A stretch of 22,683 nucleotides of DNA, from positions 1 through 22,683 of the forward strand of contig CAZJGK010000056.1 of the NCBI GenBank assembly GCA_964545545.1. Reading direction: 5' to 3'. How positions within the stretch are numbered: the first letter of the stretch is position 1; each line of letters opens with the position of its first letter. A program made the position numbers and the translations under genes. This document shows positions 12,494 through 21,045 of the stretch, one piece after another. This stretch comes from JAHJTW01 sp964545545. Its GTDB lineage: Bacteria; Krumholzibacteriota; Krumholzibacteriia; LZORAL124-64-63. The notes below the pieces were generated by a model that saw only the letters and a program-made list of their open reading frames with translations, made no database searches and was not told the DNA's origin.

Positions 12494-14781
12494 AAATCCT
12501 CAATTCCCGAAATTTCGTCAACGGATGGCGACTGATTATCATCAGTTGTCTCCTGGTGTTGTTCCAGGTGGTTGTCGTCAGCCTGCGCGTGGATCTGCAT
12601 TTTCTGCCGGCGGGGGTGTCGACCACGGTTTCCGGCCTGGTCCTGCCTTTGGCCTGGGCCCTGGTCGTCCGCTTTTTGTTGCTGGATTCCTGGCGTCCGC
12701 GCTGGTGGCTGGGGTTGAACGTCGGCATCCTGGCTTTGATCCTGCTGACCGGCAAGCTTGGCCTGATCTTGGGACTTGTGGGCTCGGTCTTTTTCCTGAT
12801 GTTCCGCCGCTATCGACCCTGGCGAAATCTCACGCCCCGGCAGCGGGCTCTGGGGTTCGGCCTGGGGTTGCTCACGTTGGTCGCCCTGTACATCGGCCAC
12901 CGTTTCTGGGGCGATGGCGCCGGCAATAACTTTCTGAACCGAATGCGGTATCTGGGCGGTTGGGCCCTGGGGAGCCTGAGCATTTTCTGGGTCTTTTCGC
13001 TGAACCACCTGGTGTTGAAGATGCGCCTGCACTTTTTGCGCCTGCGTCCCAAGCTGGCCGTCAACGCGGTGCTGATAGGGGGCATTCCCCTGGTGCTGAT
13101 CGTGGTCCTGGGTCTGGTCATCCTGTACACGGGGCTGGGAGGCAGCCGGGCGGTCAGGGCGCGGGATACCCTGGAATCATGGCGCGCGATGACCGCCGGG
13201 GGAGCGGACCTCGCCGGCGCCATTTTCGACACCACGTTCGTTTGGCCGGGCACGGGCGATCCTGCGGGTGGCGTGGTGGTTCCGGCTCCGACGGTTGTCC
13301 CCACCCTGGCTCGTGATCTGGCGGGTATGCTGTCTCCGGCCGTGGCCGACACCACCGACTGGTTCGTGCTGGACAGGTCCATCTGGCTCATGCGTTGGCA
13401 GGGATTGGGTGGGGAACATTCTCGGACCCAGGCCTGGCGGCTGGGTACAACCCCCTTGAAGATGTTGTCCGGGATCCTGGGCACGGGGATCGAAATTTCG
13501 AGCATCGACGCCACGCAAAGCGAGGACAAGCTGGTGCTGAGCAGTCCCTCGGAAGAGGATCGCCGCTTGTTTCCCGGACTGAAGGTCAGTTGCCGGGACC
13601 TCGATCCCGGGTCTTCATTCTGGAACAGGTCCATGTTCTTCGGAGGAACCCTTTTCCCGCTGCTGAAGTACCAGGATGGTGGTCTTGAATCCAGCAATGT
13701 CTTCATCATCCTGAAGGTCGGCTGGCCCGAAATCAGGGCGGATTTCCTTGAGGGTGACCAGAACGTCAACCTTGGCGTGGTGGTGGTCCTGGGTATGCTC
13801 GTGGTCCTGTTCCTGATTCTGGAGGCGTTCGCGATCTTCTTCGGGGTCAGGATCACCGAGGGCATCGTCTCGGCGGTCCACGCCCTGCACAGGGGCATGA
13901 AGGCGGTGGCTGCCGGGGACCTGGACACACACATCGAAGTGCCCAACGAGGATGAATTCGGGGACCTGGCCGACGGCTTCAATGACATGACCGTTTCCCT
14001 GAAGCACGGCCGGGAAATCGCTCTGGCCAATGACCGCCTGCAGCAGGAAATGGCTACGGCGCGCGCGATCCAGGAACGCCTGTTGCCGGGCGTATCCCCT
14101 GTCATCGAGGGTTTCGAGGTCGTGGGCACCAGCATTCCCAGCCGGGAAATCGGCGGGGACTACTATGATTTCTTGGCTCAGTGGAAGGATCTGGTCGGCA
14201 TCGCCATCGGGGATGTTTCGGGCAAGGGAATGCCGGCCGCCCTGTTGATGTCCAATCTTCAGGCCAGTCTTCATGGGCAGGTTCTGCACCCGGGAACGGT
14301 TGCCTCGGTGGTTGCCCGGGTGAATGAATTGCTGGTCAAATCCACGGATCCCCACATGTTCGCCACGTTTTTTTATGGCCTGCTTGACACCACCAATGGA
14401 GAATTCACCTGCACGAATGCGGGACACAATCCCCCCCTGGTTGTGCGCCGCGACGGGACCATGGAGGAGTTGAGCCGGGGTGGACTCCTGTTGGGCATGC
14501 TCGAGGATCAGGTGTACCAGCAGGACAAGGTGACCCTCGACCCCGGCGACGTGATCGTTCTGTACACCGATGGGATCACGGAGGCGGTGGGGCCCGGCCT
14601 CGAGGAAGACGATCTTGAGGCCATGTTCGGTGAGGAGGCGCTGCGCCGGGTCATCCTGGCCAATCGGCATCTGCCGGCTGCAGGGATCCTGGAGGCGATC
14701 CTCGCCGCCGTGGCGGCGCACACTTCGGGCGAGCCCCAGTCCGACGACATCACTTTGGTGGTGATCCGTCGCCGGGACTGA
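12490..14781 (+). CDS. Membrane-bound SpoIIE/PP2C-type serine phosphatase with HAMP domain
   Basis: A 763-residue protein. Several membrane helices fill the first 215 or so residues (LIIISCLLVLFQVVVV, LALILLTGKLGLILGLVGSVFFLMF, GLGLLTLVALYIG, AVLIGGIPLVLIVVLGLVILY). An extracytoplasmic region of about 210 residues follows, then a further helix (VNLGVVVVLGMLVVLFLILEAFAIFF). A HAMP domain comes next (about 455-510; HRGMKAVAAGDLDTHIEVPNEDEFGDLADGFN), then a coiled-coil linker and a PP2C/SpoIIE domain with acidic metal ligands Asp557 (IGGDYYDF), Asp575 (IGDVSGKG), Asp694 (YTDGITEA) and Asp752/753 (SDDITLVV). RsbU-type enzymes dephosphorylate an anti-anti-sigma factor. No STAS or anti-sigma gene is in the window. 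The start is the TTG at 12490, overlapping the previous stop as TTGA. Confidence 0.93.
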   Translation: MKILNSRNFVNGWRLIIISCLLVLFQVVVVSLRVDLHFLPAGVSTTVSGLVLPLAWALVVRFLLLDSWRPRWWLGLNVGILALILLTGKLGLILGLVGSVFFLMFRRYRPWRNLTPRQRALGFGLGLLTLVALYIGHRFWGDGAGNNFLNRMRYLGGWALGSLSIFWVFSLNHLVLKMRLHFLRLRPKLAVNAVLIGGIPLVLIVVLGLVILYTGLGGSRAVRARDTLESWRAMTAGGADLAGAIFDTTFVWPGTGDPAGGVVVPAPTVVPTLARDLAGMLSPAVADTTDWFVLDRSIWLMRWQGLGGEHSRTQAWRLGTTPLKMLSGILGTGIEISSIDATQSEDKLVLSSPSEEDRRLFPGLKVSCRDLDPGSSFWNRSMFFGGTLFPLLKYQDGGLESSNVFIILKVGWPEIRADFLEGDQNVNLGVVVVLGMLVVLFLILEAFAIFFGVRITEGIVSAVHALHRGMKAVAAGDLDTHIEVPNEDEFGDLADGFNDMTVSLKHGREIALANDRLQQEMATARAIQERLLPGVSPVIEGFEVVGTSIPSREIGGDYYDFLAQWKDLVGIAIGDVSGKGMPAALLMSNLQASLHGQVLHPGTVASVVARVNELLVKSTDPHMFATFFYGLLDTTNGEFTCTNAGHNPPLVVRRDGTMEELSRGGLLLGMLEDQVYQQDKVTLDPGDVIVLYTDGITEAVGPGLEEDDLEAMFGEEALRRVILANRHLPAAGILEAILAAVAAHTSGEPQSDDITLVVIRRRD

Positions 14782-14804
14782 TCCCCGCGCGCGGTGTTTC
14801 ACCG

Positions 14805-14824
14805 GATTCCCCGCCGCGGGAATC
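14805..14824. terminator. Hairpin after the phosphatase gene
   Basis: GATTCCC and GGGAATC pair around a 6-base loop (CGCCGC), 24 bases after the stop codon. No T-tract follows, so it may be only a stabilising stem. The rest of the 210-base space before the receptor gene shows no riboswitch that I recognise. Confidence 0.4.
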
Positions 14825-14991
14825 ACCGGGGGGCAACGCGGGCATCGCCGTTGGTATCAGCCACGGTTTTGTTTATCTTGGCGCTGCGGCGATGTCCGTG
14901 ACTTACGCCCTGATCCTGCCCACGAGGAGTTGGATGCCGCCGGGCGCATTACCGGGGTCCGCCTGACCCGAAGCCTGTCGAGGTCTTTATC

Positions 14992-16923
14992 ATGTTGCGC
15001 ATGTTCCGCATGAGTTGCCTGCTCATGCTTTTGTCGTTCTTCTCCGTACCGATCCTGGCGCAGGAATCATCACCCGCCGATTCATTGGCTTCCTTCATCG
15101 TCGTCGACGGCGACACCCTGTGGCTGGCCGCGCCCCTGGAAATCGTGGGCTCGCGTGTGCCGACCGGGTTGCCCGGCACGTTGCGTCCGGTGGGCGTGGT
15201 CACCGCCGATGACCTGGCGCACGGTACCGCCGACGGAGTGGCCTCCGCCCTGGCGGTCGAGCCCGGCGTGGTGACGGGCCAGCGGCGAGCCTTCGGCGTC
15301 CAGTCCGACCTGAGCATCCGCGGGTCGGGTTTCGATCAGGTGCAGGTGCTGTTGGACGGCTACGACATGAGCGATCCGCAGACGGGCCACCACCTGCTGG
15401 ATCTGCCTCTGGCGCTGCAGGATATCGAGCGCCTGGAGGTTCTGCCCGGCCACGGAGCGGCCCTGTACGGTTCGGGGGCCTTTGGCGGCACGCTGAACGT
15501 GGTGAGCAAGGAGCCGGAGGATCATTCCTGCGGCGAGGTCGCCGTTTCCGGCGGCGGCCAGGGCACGCGCGGGGCGCGGGGGATTGCGAATCTTCGGCTG
15601 GATACCGCGACGGGCGTTCGCCTTTCCGGCTCCGCTCTGGGCACCGACGGCTATGCCGCGCCCACGGCCTCTGGCGAGAAGAAATGGCTGGGCAATGATG
15701 CCGAGGTCTACACCGGGACGGCCCACGTGTTGCGGAAGACGGACAGCGGCGACTGGGACGGGTTCGCCGGCTACGCCTCGCGCAATTTCGGCGCGCTGGA
15801 TTTTTACGCGCCGTATCCCTCGCGGGAACGCACACACACGGTCTTCGCCGCCTTGAAGCGCACCTGGTCGGTGGGCGAACGCCTGACCCTGGAACCGCGC
15901 CTGCACTTCCGGCGGCATCGCGACGAATTCGTGCTGCTGAAGGACGCTCCCGATGTTTTCACCAACGACCATGTGGATCGGCGCGCCGGAGGCGAACTGC
16001 GAGGCATCGTTGACCTGGGCCGCGGCAACGCGGTGGCCTGGGGCCTGGAGGGCCTGTACGAAGACATCGACAGTCGCGGGCTGCGGTCGGGGGTCTGGGG
16101 CGATGCCCTGGGTTTCCACGTGCGGCGCCGCTGTTCCCTGGCCGTGGAGGTCGACCGTGAACGGGGCCGGGTGCGCTGGCAGTTGGGCGGTCGTGTCGAT
16201 GCGCGGGGTGACTACGCGCCCCGCACCACCGGTACGGCGGCGATGGCCTACGATCTGAACGACGCCTTGACCGTGCGCGGCAGCATGGGCAGCGTGTTCC
16301 GCGTGCCGACGTTCACCGACCTGTACTATGTGAGCCCGACCAACCTGGGCAATCCCAACCTGACCCCCGAGCACGGTTGGACCTGGGACGCCGGCCTCGG
16401 TTGGCATCACGGCGCAGTCACCGCCCGGACGACCTATTTCGAGCGCTACGAACATGACCGCATCGAGTGGGCGCGGCGGGCCGACCTGCCCGACGACCCT
16501 TGGCAGGTCATGAACGTCGCCACCGGCAAAACCCGCGGCACCGAGTCGCGGCTCGACTGGACCGCGCCCCGGGGGCATACTCTGGGCGTGTCATGGTCGT
16601 GGCTGGAGCAGTCGAGCGACCTGGCGCCCGGGTTTGCCGGCAAGTACACGCTCCTGGTACCCCGGCAGGTTCTCGCCGCCTCGGGCGTGCTGGTGTTGCC
16701 GGCGGGTCTGACCGCAGGGGTGTCCGCCCGCTACATCGAGCGCACCGGAGGGCCGGAGGATTTCAAGACGGCCTTCGTCCTGGACGGACGCCTCGGCTGG
16801 CAACGCGGCCGGTGTTTCGCCCACCTGACCGGCACCAACCTGCTGGACCGCACCTACCAGGAAGTGCCGGGCGTGCCCATGTCGGGGCCGTTGGCGGTGG
16901 TGGAGATGGGCAGGAGATTCTGA
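14992..16923 (+). CDS. TonB-dependent outer-membrane receptor
   Basis: A 643-residue protein with signal peptide (MLRMFRMSCLLMLLSFFSVPILA, cleaved near residue 23), then a TonB-box-like stretch (LEIVGSRVP), a plug domain (roughly residues 45-165) with the signatures SDLSIRGSGFDQVQVLLDG, DIERLEVLPGHGAALYGSGAFGGTLNVVSK, and a barrel of amphipathic strands ending in phenylalanine (EMGRRF), as expected for an outer-membrane barrel. The motif FRVPTFTDLYYVSPTNLGNPNLTPEHGWTWDAGL is the conserved late-barrel region. Length fits the BtuB/vitamin or siderophore class, but the ligand cannot be told; no cobalamin riboswitch is visible upstream. A CGAGG ribosome site (14979-14983) lies eight bases before the ATG. 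The neighbouring inner-membrane transporter is on the same strand, 100 bases downstream. GC content is visibly higher than in the genes before 14781. Confidence 0.95.
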   Translation: MLRMFRMSCLLMLLSFFSVPILAQESSPADSLASFIVVDGDTLWLAAPLEIVGSRVPTGLPGTLRPVGVVTADDLAHGTADGVASALAVEPGVVTGQRRAFGVQSDLSIRGSGFDQVQVLLDGYDMSDPQTGHHLLDLPLALQDIERLEVLPGHGAALYGSGAFGGTLNVVSKEPEDHSCGEVAVSGGGQGTRGARGIANLRLDTATGVRLSGSALGTDGYAAPTASGEKKWLGNDAEVYTGTAHVLRKTDSGDWDGFAGYASRNFGALDFYAPYPSRERTHTVFAALKRTWSVGERLTLEPRLHFRRHRDEFVLLKDAPDVFTNDHVDRRAGGELRGIVDLGRGNAVAWGLEGLYEDIDSRGLRSGVWGDALGFHVRRRCSLAVEVDRERGRVRWQLGGRVDARGDYAPRTTGTAAMAYDLNDALTVRGSMGSVFRVPTFTDLYYVSPTNLGNPNLTPEHGWTWDAGLGWHHGAVTARTTYFERYEHDRIEWARRADLPDDPWQVMNVATGKTRGTESRLDWTAPRGHTLGVSWSWLEQSSDLAPGFAGKYTLLVPRQVLAASGVLVLPAGLTAGVSARYIERTGGPEDFKTAFVLDGRLGWQRGRCFAHLTGTNLLDRTYQEVPGVPMSGPLAVVEMGRRF

Positions 16924-17013
16924 GGGCTACTGTTTTCTGGACCTCCTCAGATCGGCATGCTAGCTTCCAGATTCGATCGAATTAATGGCGGTGCTCCCAC
17001 CATTCACCCAAAC

Positions 17014-17017
17014 GGAG
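17014..17017 (+). promoter_or_regulatory. Ribosome binding site that decides the transporter start
   Basis: GGAG lies six bases before the ATG at 17024. The earlier in-frame ATG at 16985 has no purine-rich sequence before it. Confidence 0.6.
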
Positions 17018-17023
17018 ATCGAT

Positions 17024-18406
17024 ATGCCCGCGTTTTCGAATACCCTCGAGCTGCCGCCGGGATACTCGGCGCGACGGAATCGCAACTGGCTGATCATCGG
17101 CCTGCTCTACTCGTTCTTCTACATGTCCCGCTACAACTTCACCGCCCTGTCGCCGGTGCTGATGGACGTCTTCGGCTGGACGAAGGTCGACCTGTCGCTG
17201 CTGGAGACGGTGATGCCCTTCCTTTACGGCGCCTCGGTGCTGTTCAACGCGGCCATCGCCGACCGCATCGGGGGCCGCAAGGCGTTCCTGATCGGCGCCA
17301 GCGGAGTGGTCCTGATGAACACAGTGTTCGGCCTGTCCCATCTGCTGGTGTATCAGGCGCCGGTCATCGTGGGAGAGGGAGCGGCCCGCGTCATCACAAC
17401 TCCTGCGGTGTTCGCCGGAGGCTTGACGGCCAGGCAGATGGCGTACGTCATGTCGGGCGTCTGGGGCATCAACGCGTACTTCCAGTCGTTCGGTGCCCTG
17501 TCGATCGTCAAGATCAACGCCCAGTGGTTCCACATCAGCGAGCGCGGCACCTTCGGAGCCATCTTCGGTGTCCTGATCCGGCTGGGCCTGATCTTCGCCT
17601 TCTCAGGCGTTCCCTTCATTGCCTCGTTCGCCCCCTGGTACTGGGCCTTCTGGGTGCCCGCCATCATGGTCGGGCTGTTCGGCCTGCTGACCTTCCTGTT
17701 CGTGGTGGACAAGCCCGTTGAGGCGGGTTTTGCCCCGTTCGACACCGGCGACGCCGACAGCGACGAACCCGAACGCACGGTCACCATCCGGGAGATCGTG
17801 CACAAGATCATCTCCACCCGCGCGATGTGGATGATCGCCTTGGCCTCCGTGATGATCGGGTTCGTGCGTCGCAGCATCGTGGACGCCTGGTGGCCGCTGT
17901 ACTTCAGTGAGGTCCACCACGTCGCCAAGACCGCCTTACTCTACCAGGCCACCGCCTGGGGCATCGCGATCGCCGGCATCCTCGGCGGCTTCGTGCTCGG
18001 CCCGCTCTCTGACCGCGTCTTCGACACGCGGCGGGCGCCGGTGGTTTCGATGGGCTTCATGGGCATGGCCATCACCCTGGGCCTGTTCTGGCTCTCGGAT
18101 CACCTCGGCCTCGGCGGTTGGGCGGCCTTCGGGATCATCGCGATGTTGTCGTTCTTCGTGAACGGCGCCCACGGCCTGATCGGCGGCGCGGCCTCCATGG
18201 ACTTCGGCGGCAAGCGGGCCGCCGCCACCGCGGCCGGCCTTTTCGACGGCGCCCAGTACTTCTTCGCCGCGCCCTTCACGGGCCTGCTGGTGGGCGAGAT
18301 CACGACCAAGTACGGCTGGCAGGCGTGGAAGCTCTGGCCGATCCCCTTCGCCCTGATCGGGGCCCTGATCATGGGTCTGCTGTGGAACGTGAAGCCGAAG
18401 CGGTAG
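17024..18406 (+). CDS. MFS transporter of the organophosphate:phosphate antiporter (OPA, GlpT/UhpT-like) family
   Basis: A 460-residue integral membrane protein with about 12 helices and the MFS loop motif DRIGGRKA after helix two. Two arginines match the phosphate-binding pair known from E. coli GlpT: Arg36 in helix one (FFYMSRYNFTALSP; GlpT YLVRKNFALAMP) and Arg282 in helix seven (GFVRRSIVDAWWPLYF; GlpT YLLRYGVLDWSPTYL). The family exchanges glycerol-3-phosphate, hexose phosphates or similar compounds for inorganic phosphate at the inner membrane. The substrate here is unknown. A somewhat long loop between helices three and four (YQAPVIVGEGAARVITTPAVFAGGLTARQMAY) is unusual. The GGAG site decides for the start at 17024 rather than 16985. 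It could act with the upstream TonB receptor. Two terminators follow. Confidence 0.9.
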   Translation: MPAFSNTLELPPGYSARRNRNWLIIGLLYSFFYMSRYNFTALSPVLMDVFGWTKVDLSLLETVMPFLYGASVLFNAAIADRIGGRKAFLIGASGVVLMNTVFGLSHLLVYQAPVIVGEGAARVITTPAVFAGGLTARQMAYVMSGVWGINAYFQSFGALSIVKINAQWFHISERGTFGAIFGVLIRLGLIFAFSGVPFIASFAPWYWAFWVPAIMVGLFGLLTFLFVVDKPVEAGFAPFDTGDADSDEPERTVTIREIVHKIISTRAMWMIALASVMIGFVRRSIVDAWWPLYFSEVHHVAKTALLYQATAWGIAIAGILGGFVLGPLSDRVFDTRRAPVVSMGFMGMAITLGLFWLSDHLGLGGWAAFGIIAMLSFFVNGAHGLIGGAASMDFGGKRAAATAAGLFDGAQYFFAAPFTGLLVGEITTKYGWQAWKLWPIPFALIGALIMGLLWNVKPKR

Positions 18407-18431
18407 ACCGATAAGCCCGACAGGTTCCCTG

Positions 18432-18479
18432 ACCGGCCGCCAACCCTCTGCGGGATGGCGGCCGGTGGTGTCTTTGTTT
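18432..18479 (+). terminator. Terminator after the OPA transporter gene (first of two)
   Basis: ACCGGCCGCCA (18432-18442) pairs perfectly with TGGCGGCCGGT (18456-18466), an 11-pair stem with a 13-base loop, followed by the T-rich GTCTTTGTTT. Confidence 0.75.
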
Positions 18480-18511
18480 GGACCGCCGGGGGGTGCTGGA
18501 GCAACGTACGT

Positions 18512-18542
18512 CTCCCGCTTCGCGGGGGGGGTTTTTTTTTTT
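18512..18542 (+). terminator. Second tandem terminator with 11-T tract
   Basis: CTCCCGC (18512-18518), loop TTC and GCGGGGG (18522-18528) form a short GC stem with one G-T pair, followed after three more G by eleven T (18532-18542). It insulates the next gene from readthrough. Confidence 0.85.
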
Positions 18543-18563
18543 GCGTATGTGGGTAAAAAATCC

Positions 18564-18594
18564 TTAATTCAGACCAAAAGAGTATGATATACTC
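18564..18594 (+). promoter_or_regulatory. Promoter/operator candidate before the large secreted protein
   Basis: TTAATT (18564-18569) and TATACT (18588-18593) are 18 bases apart. The -10 lies within a perfect inverted repeat GAGTAT-GAT-ATACTC (18580-18594), whose flanks AAA and TTTT lengthen the symmetry with one bulge. It may be an operator; as a hairpin with T6 behind it, it could also act as an attenuator. Confidence 0.4.
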
Positions 18595-18640
18595 CTTTTT
18601 TGCCTACCCAAAGAAGCATCTCCAGTAAAGGAGTTGATCC

Positions 18641-21022
18641 ATGTTATTTCGCAAGTGTCTACTCGCTGTGTGTTTGATCCTTTGCACGGTCTGGGCCGGT
18701 GCCGTCTTCGCCGTCGAGGCATTCAACGTCAAACAGGAATTCGGTCCCGTGACGCCCAAGGGCAAGGCCAGCGTCGCCAACAATCCCGACGGCACGATCC
18801 TGATCTCCAACATCGGCAGCAGCGGCCTCGACGGTGTCGAGATGAATTACGGTCGCACGCGCGGGGCGATCGGCCCCATCCGCTGGATGGCGCCCGAAAG
18901 CATGACCGGCCGGGGGCTGACGGTGATCGTCACGGGCGAGGACAGCTTGGGCAATCCGAGCGCGTTCGCCTGTTCGGGTTTCGGGAACGACCTGGACGAG
19001 AACCAGGTTACCTTCAACCCCATGGCCACGGGCTGCACCCAGGTGCAGGTGACCCTATTTCGAGACGGCAACCCCCTCTACCAGGGCACCCAGACGCTCA
19101 GCGGCAACCCGCTGTTCCAAAGCACGAGCGCACCCGACGGCGTCGGTGCGGGAATCGGCGGCCAGGCCTATCAGCCCTTCAGCCTGGGGGATTTCACCTG
19201 GTTCTACCCGGCGGGGACTGAGGTAACCGTTCCGAGCGATTCCACCGTGTTCATGCCCGATGCCGTCCGCCTGGACTTCCTGGACAGGACTGCGAACATC
19301 GAGGCCCTGACCGATGTGCAGATCCTGGGCACCGAACCGGACGGGTCGGTCGGCGAGCTGATGATCCTCACCTTCCCGGGAACCTTTTTCGGCCACACCA
19401 TCGGGCGACTGGGTGATTCCACGCCGAGCGGGGTGGGTCTCCCTGGCGCCGACGGGACCGATGCGATCAGGGTGGAGTGGCCGGCAGCCACCGGCGAGGG
19501 CGGGGTGAGCATCGCCCGCCGCGAGGACGACACCGCCGTCGGCGTCGCCCTCGATCCCCTCTCCCCGGCCGCCGGCAGCTCCCTGGTGGTCGCGGGCGGC
19601 ACCGCCGAGGTGGACGACGGATCCGCCTCGCCCCTGCCCGAGATCACCTGCGCCTTCGCCGATTCGGTCGTGGAGGTCTCCGCCACGAGCGCGGTGGTCA
19701 GCCCGCCCGTCCTGGTCGAGTACCTGCTCGCGGGCGAGGTCGTGGGCACGGCCGCCGATCCCGCGGCCACCGTCTCTTTGTCCGCCGGGGTGGCCAAGTC
19801 CAGTGTCCAGGCGCCCTTCAAGTTGGAGATCGATAGTGTTGTCCAGGGGGGCCTGAGGTGCACCCTGACCTGGGGCGGGGCCCTGCAGTTCGTGGACGGC
19901 AACGGGGTGGACCAGGACTGCGACGGCGTGCGCATGTTCTTCGCCGCGGATCCCTGGAGCGCCTTTTACCGCTTCGACAACCTTGAGATCCGCGGGCACG
20001 CGCTGCTCGCCAACCAGATGACCATCGTGGGCTGTCCCAACACCATCGGCCCGCAGAACGGCGGGATTTCCGTGGACAGCGCGTCGGGCGTCGGCGCGGC
20101 CTCGGTGGAGATGGTGGAAGGCGGGGCCATGCTGGTGCGCGATATGCGCGACGGCGCGCTCGACGGGGTGTCGATCATCCCACCGAACCCCACGCCCACC
20201 TTTGGGATCGCGGCCAAGGAAACCCTGCAATACCACCGGGGGCACGTCACGGTTCTCAAGGCCTACGGGTCAGCCGGCGGCGGTGGTGGCGGCGGTGGCC
20301 TCATCGGCGCCGTCCATGTCGTGGATGATGGCTCCCAGTACCTGTACTCCGTGGACACGACCCACCTGGGGGGCGGGAACGTGACCTACAACCTCTACCT
20401 GGGCGGTTCCCTGGTGGCCTCGACCATCTGCGCCGGCACCCTGGAGGAGTGCCTGTCCGCCCAGTCCGAGCCCAACTCTCTGGCGGCCATGGTCGGCCAG
20501 GCCGACGGCATGGCGCGGATGCGCATCGGGAACCATCCCAACGTGGTGACCTTCATCGGCGCCAAGGGACAGGCGTCGGTGATGGCGGATATGGTGGAAG
20601 TGGTGATTGACAATCCCATCGTGACGCCGTTCACCGATATCACGGATCTGGTCTGGCAGCGGTCCGGCGGCGGCAACAGCCTGGTGATCACCGACGCGGG
20701 CGCCTCGGCGCTGGCGGCGGTGCGCGAGGTCCCCGGCGCGGCCTCGGGCATGACCCTGTACGCCCCGAGCCCCAACCCCTTCAACCCGCGCACGGTGATC
20801 GCCTTCGACCTTGAGCACAACGCGCAGGTCAGCCTGCGGATCTTCGACCTGCGCGGCCAGCTCGTGCGCAACCTGTTCAGCGGATTCCAGCCGGCGGGCG
20901 AGTTCCGCACGATCTGGGATGGTCTGGATCGTGACGGCCGGGCGGCCGCCTCGGGCCTCTACTTCGTTCAGCTGCGCAGCGGTGGGACGGCCCAGACACA
21001 GAAGGCGGCGCTGGTGAGGTAG
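18641..21022 (+). CDS. Large secreted protein of unknown function with FlgD-like C-terminal sorting tail
   Basis: A 793-residue protein with a clear signal peptide (MLFRKCLLAVCLILCTVWAGAVFA, cleavage near residue 24) and an AAGGAG ribosome site. The body is rich in Gly, Ala, Val and Asp, with beta-rich segments and scattered cysteines. I recognise no catalytic motif. A run of eight glycines (about 546-553) divides the body from a second region (IGAVHVVDDGSQYLYSVDTTHLGGGNVTYNLYLGG). The last 90 residues are the same kind of tail as in the protease at 6088-8610: PSPNPFNPRTVIAFDL, IFDLRGQLVRNL, IWDGLDRDG, SGLYFVQL, ending ALVR. The tail suggests export and surface anchoring or release by a type IX-like route, which is inference. 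The gene stands alone between terminators. It could be a structural or adhesive surface protein. Confidence 0.8.
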   Translation: MLFRKCLLAVCLILCTVWAGAVFAVEAFNVKQEFGPVTPKGKASVANNPDGTILISNIGSSGLDGVEMNYGRTRGAIGPIRWMAPESMTGRGLTVIVTGEDSLGNPSAFACSGFGNDLDENQVTFNPMATGCTQVQVTLFRDGNPLYQGTQTLSGNPLFQSTSAPDGVGAGIGGQAYQPFSLGDFTWFYPAGTEVTVPSDSTVFMPDAVRLDFLDRTANIEALTDVQILGTEPDGSVGELMILTFPGTFFGHTIGRLGDSTPSGVGLPGADGTDAIRVEWPAATGEGGVSIARREDDTAVGVALDPLSPAAGSSLVVAGGTAEVDDGSASPLPEITCAFADSVVEVSATSAVVSPPVLVEYLLAGEVVGTAADPAATVSLSAGVAKSSVQAPFKLEIDSVVQGGLRCTLTWGGALQFVDGNGVDQDCDGVRMFFAADPWSAFYRFDNLEIRGHALLANQMTIVGCPNTIGPQNGGISVDSASGVGAASVEMVEGGAMLVRDMRDGALDGVSIIPPNPTPTFGIAAKETLQYHRGHVTVLKAYGSAGGGGGGGGLIGAVHVVDDGSQYLYSVDTTHLGGGNVTYNLYLGGSLVASTICAGTLEECLSAQSEPNSLAAMVGQADGMARMRIGNHPNVVTFIGAKGQASVMADMVEVVIDNPIVTPFTDITDLVWQRSGGGNSLVITDAGASALAAVREVPGAASGMTLYAPSPNPFNPRTVIAFDLEHNAQVSLRIFDLRGQLVRNLFSGFQPAGEFRTIWDGLDRDGRAAASGLYFVQLRSGGTAQTQKAALVR

Positions 21023-21045
21023 GCTACCCTGCCAGCAGAAACGAT

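Noticed and set aside
14782..14991. Cobalamin or thiamine riboswitch before the TonB receptor
   Set aside because: I looked for the B12 box (GCCACTG) and the TPP conserved blocks; neither is present.
15082..16578. 498-codon open frame antisense to the TonB receptor
   Set aside because: The receptor on the plus strand has signal peptide, plug and barrel; the opposite frame is an artefact of high GC.
16985..17023. Earlier ATG as start of the OPA transporter
   Set aside because: No ribosome site before 16985; the GGAG before 17024 and the start of family similarity favour the later codon.
20277..20300. GGC/GGT codon run as a possible tandem repeat array or frameshift site
   Set aside because: It simply encodes eight glycines in frame; the reading frame continues normally to the sorting tail.
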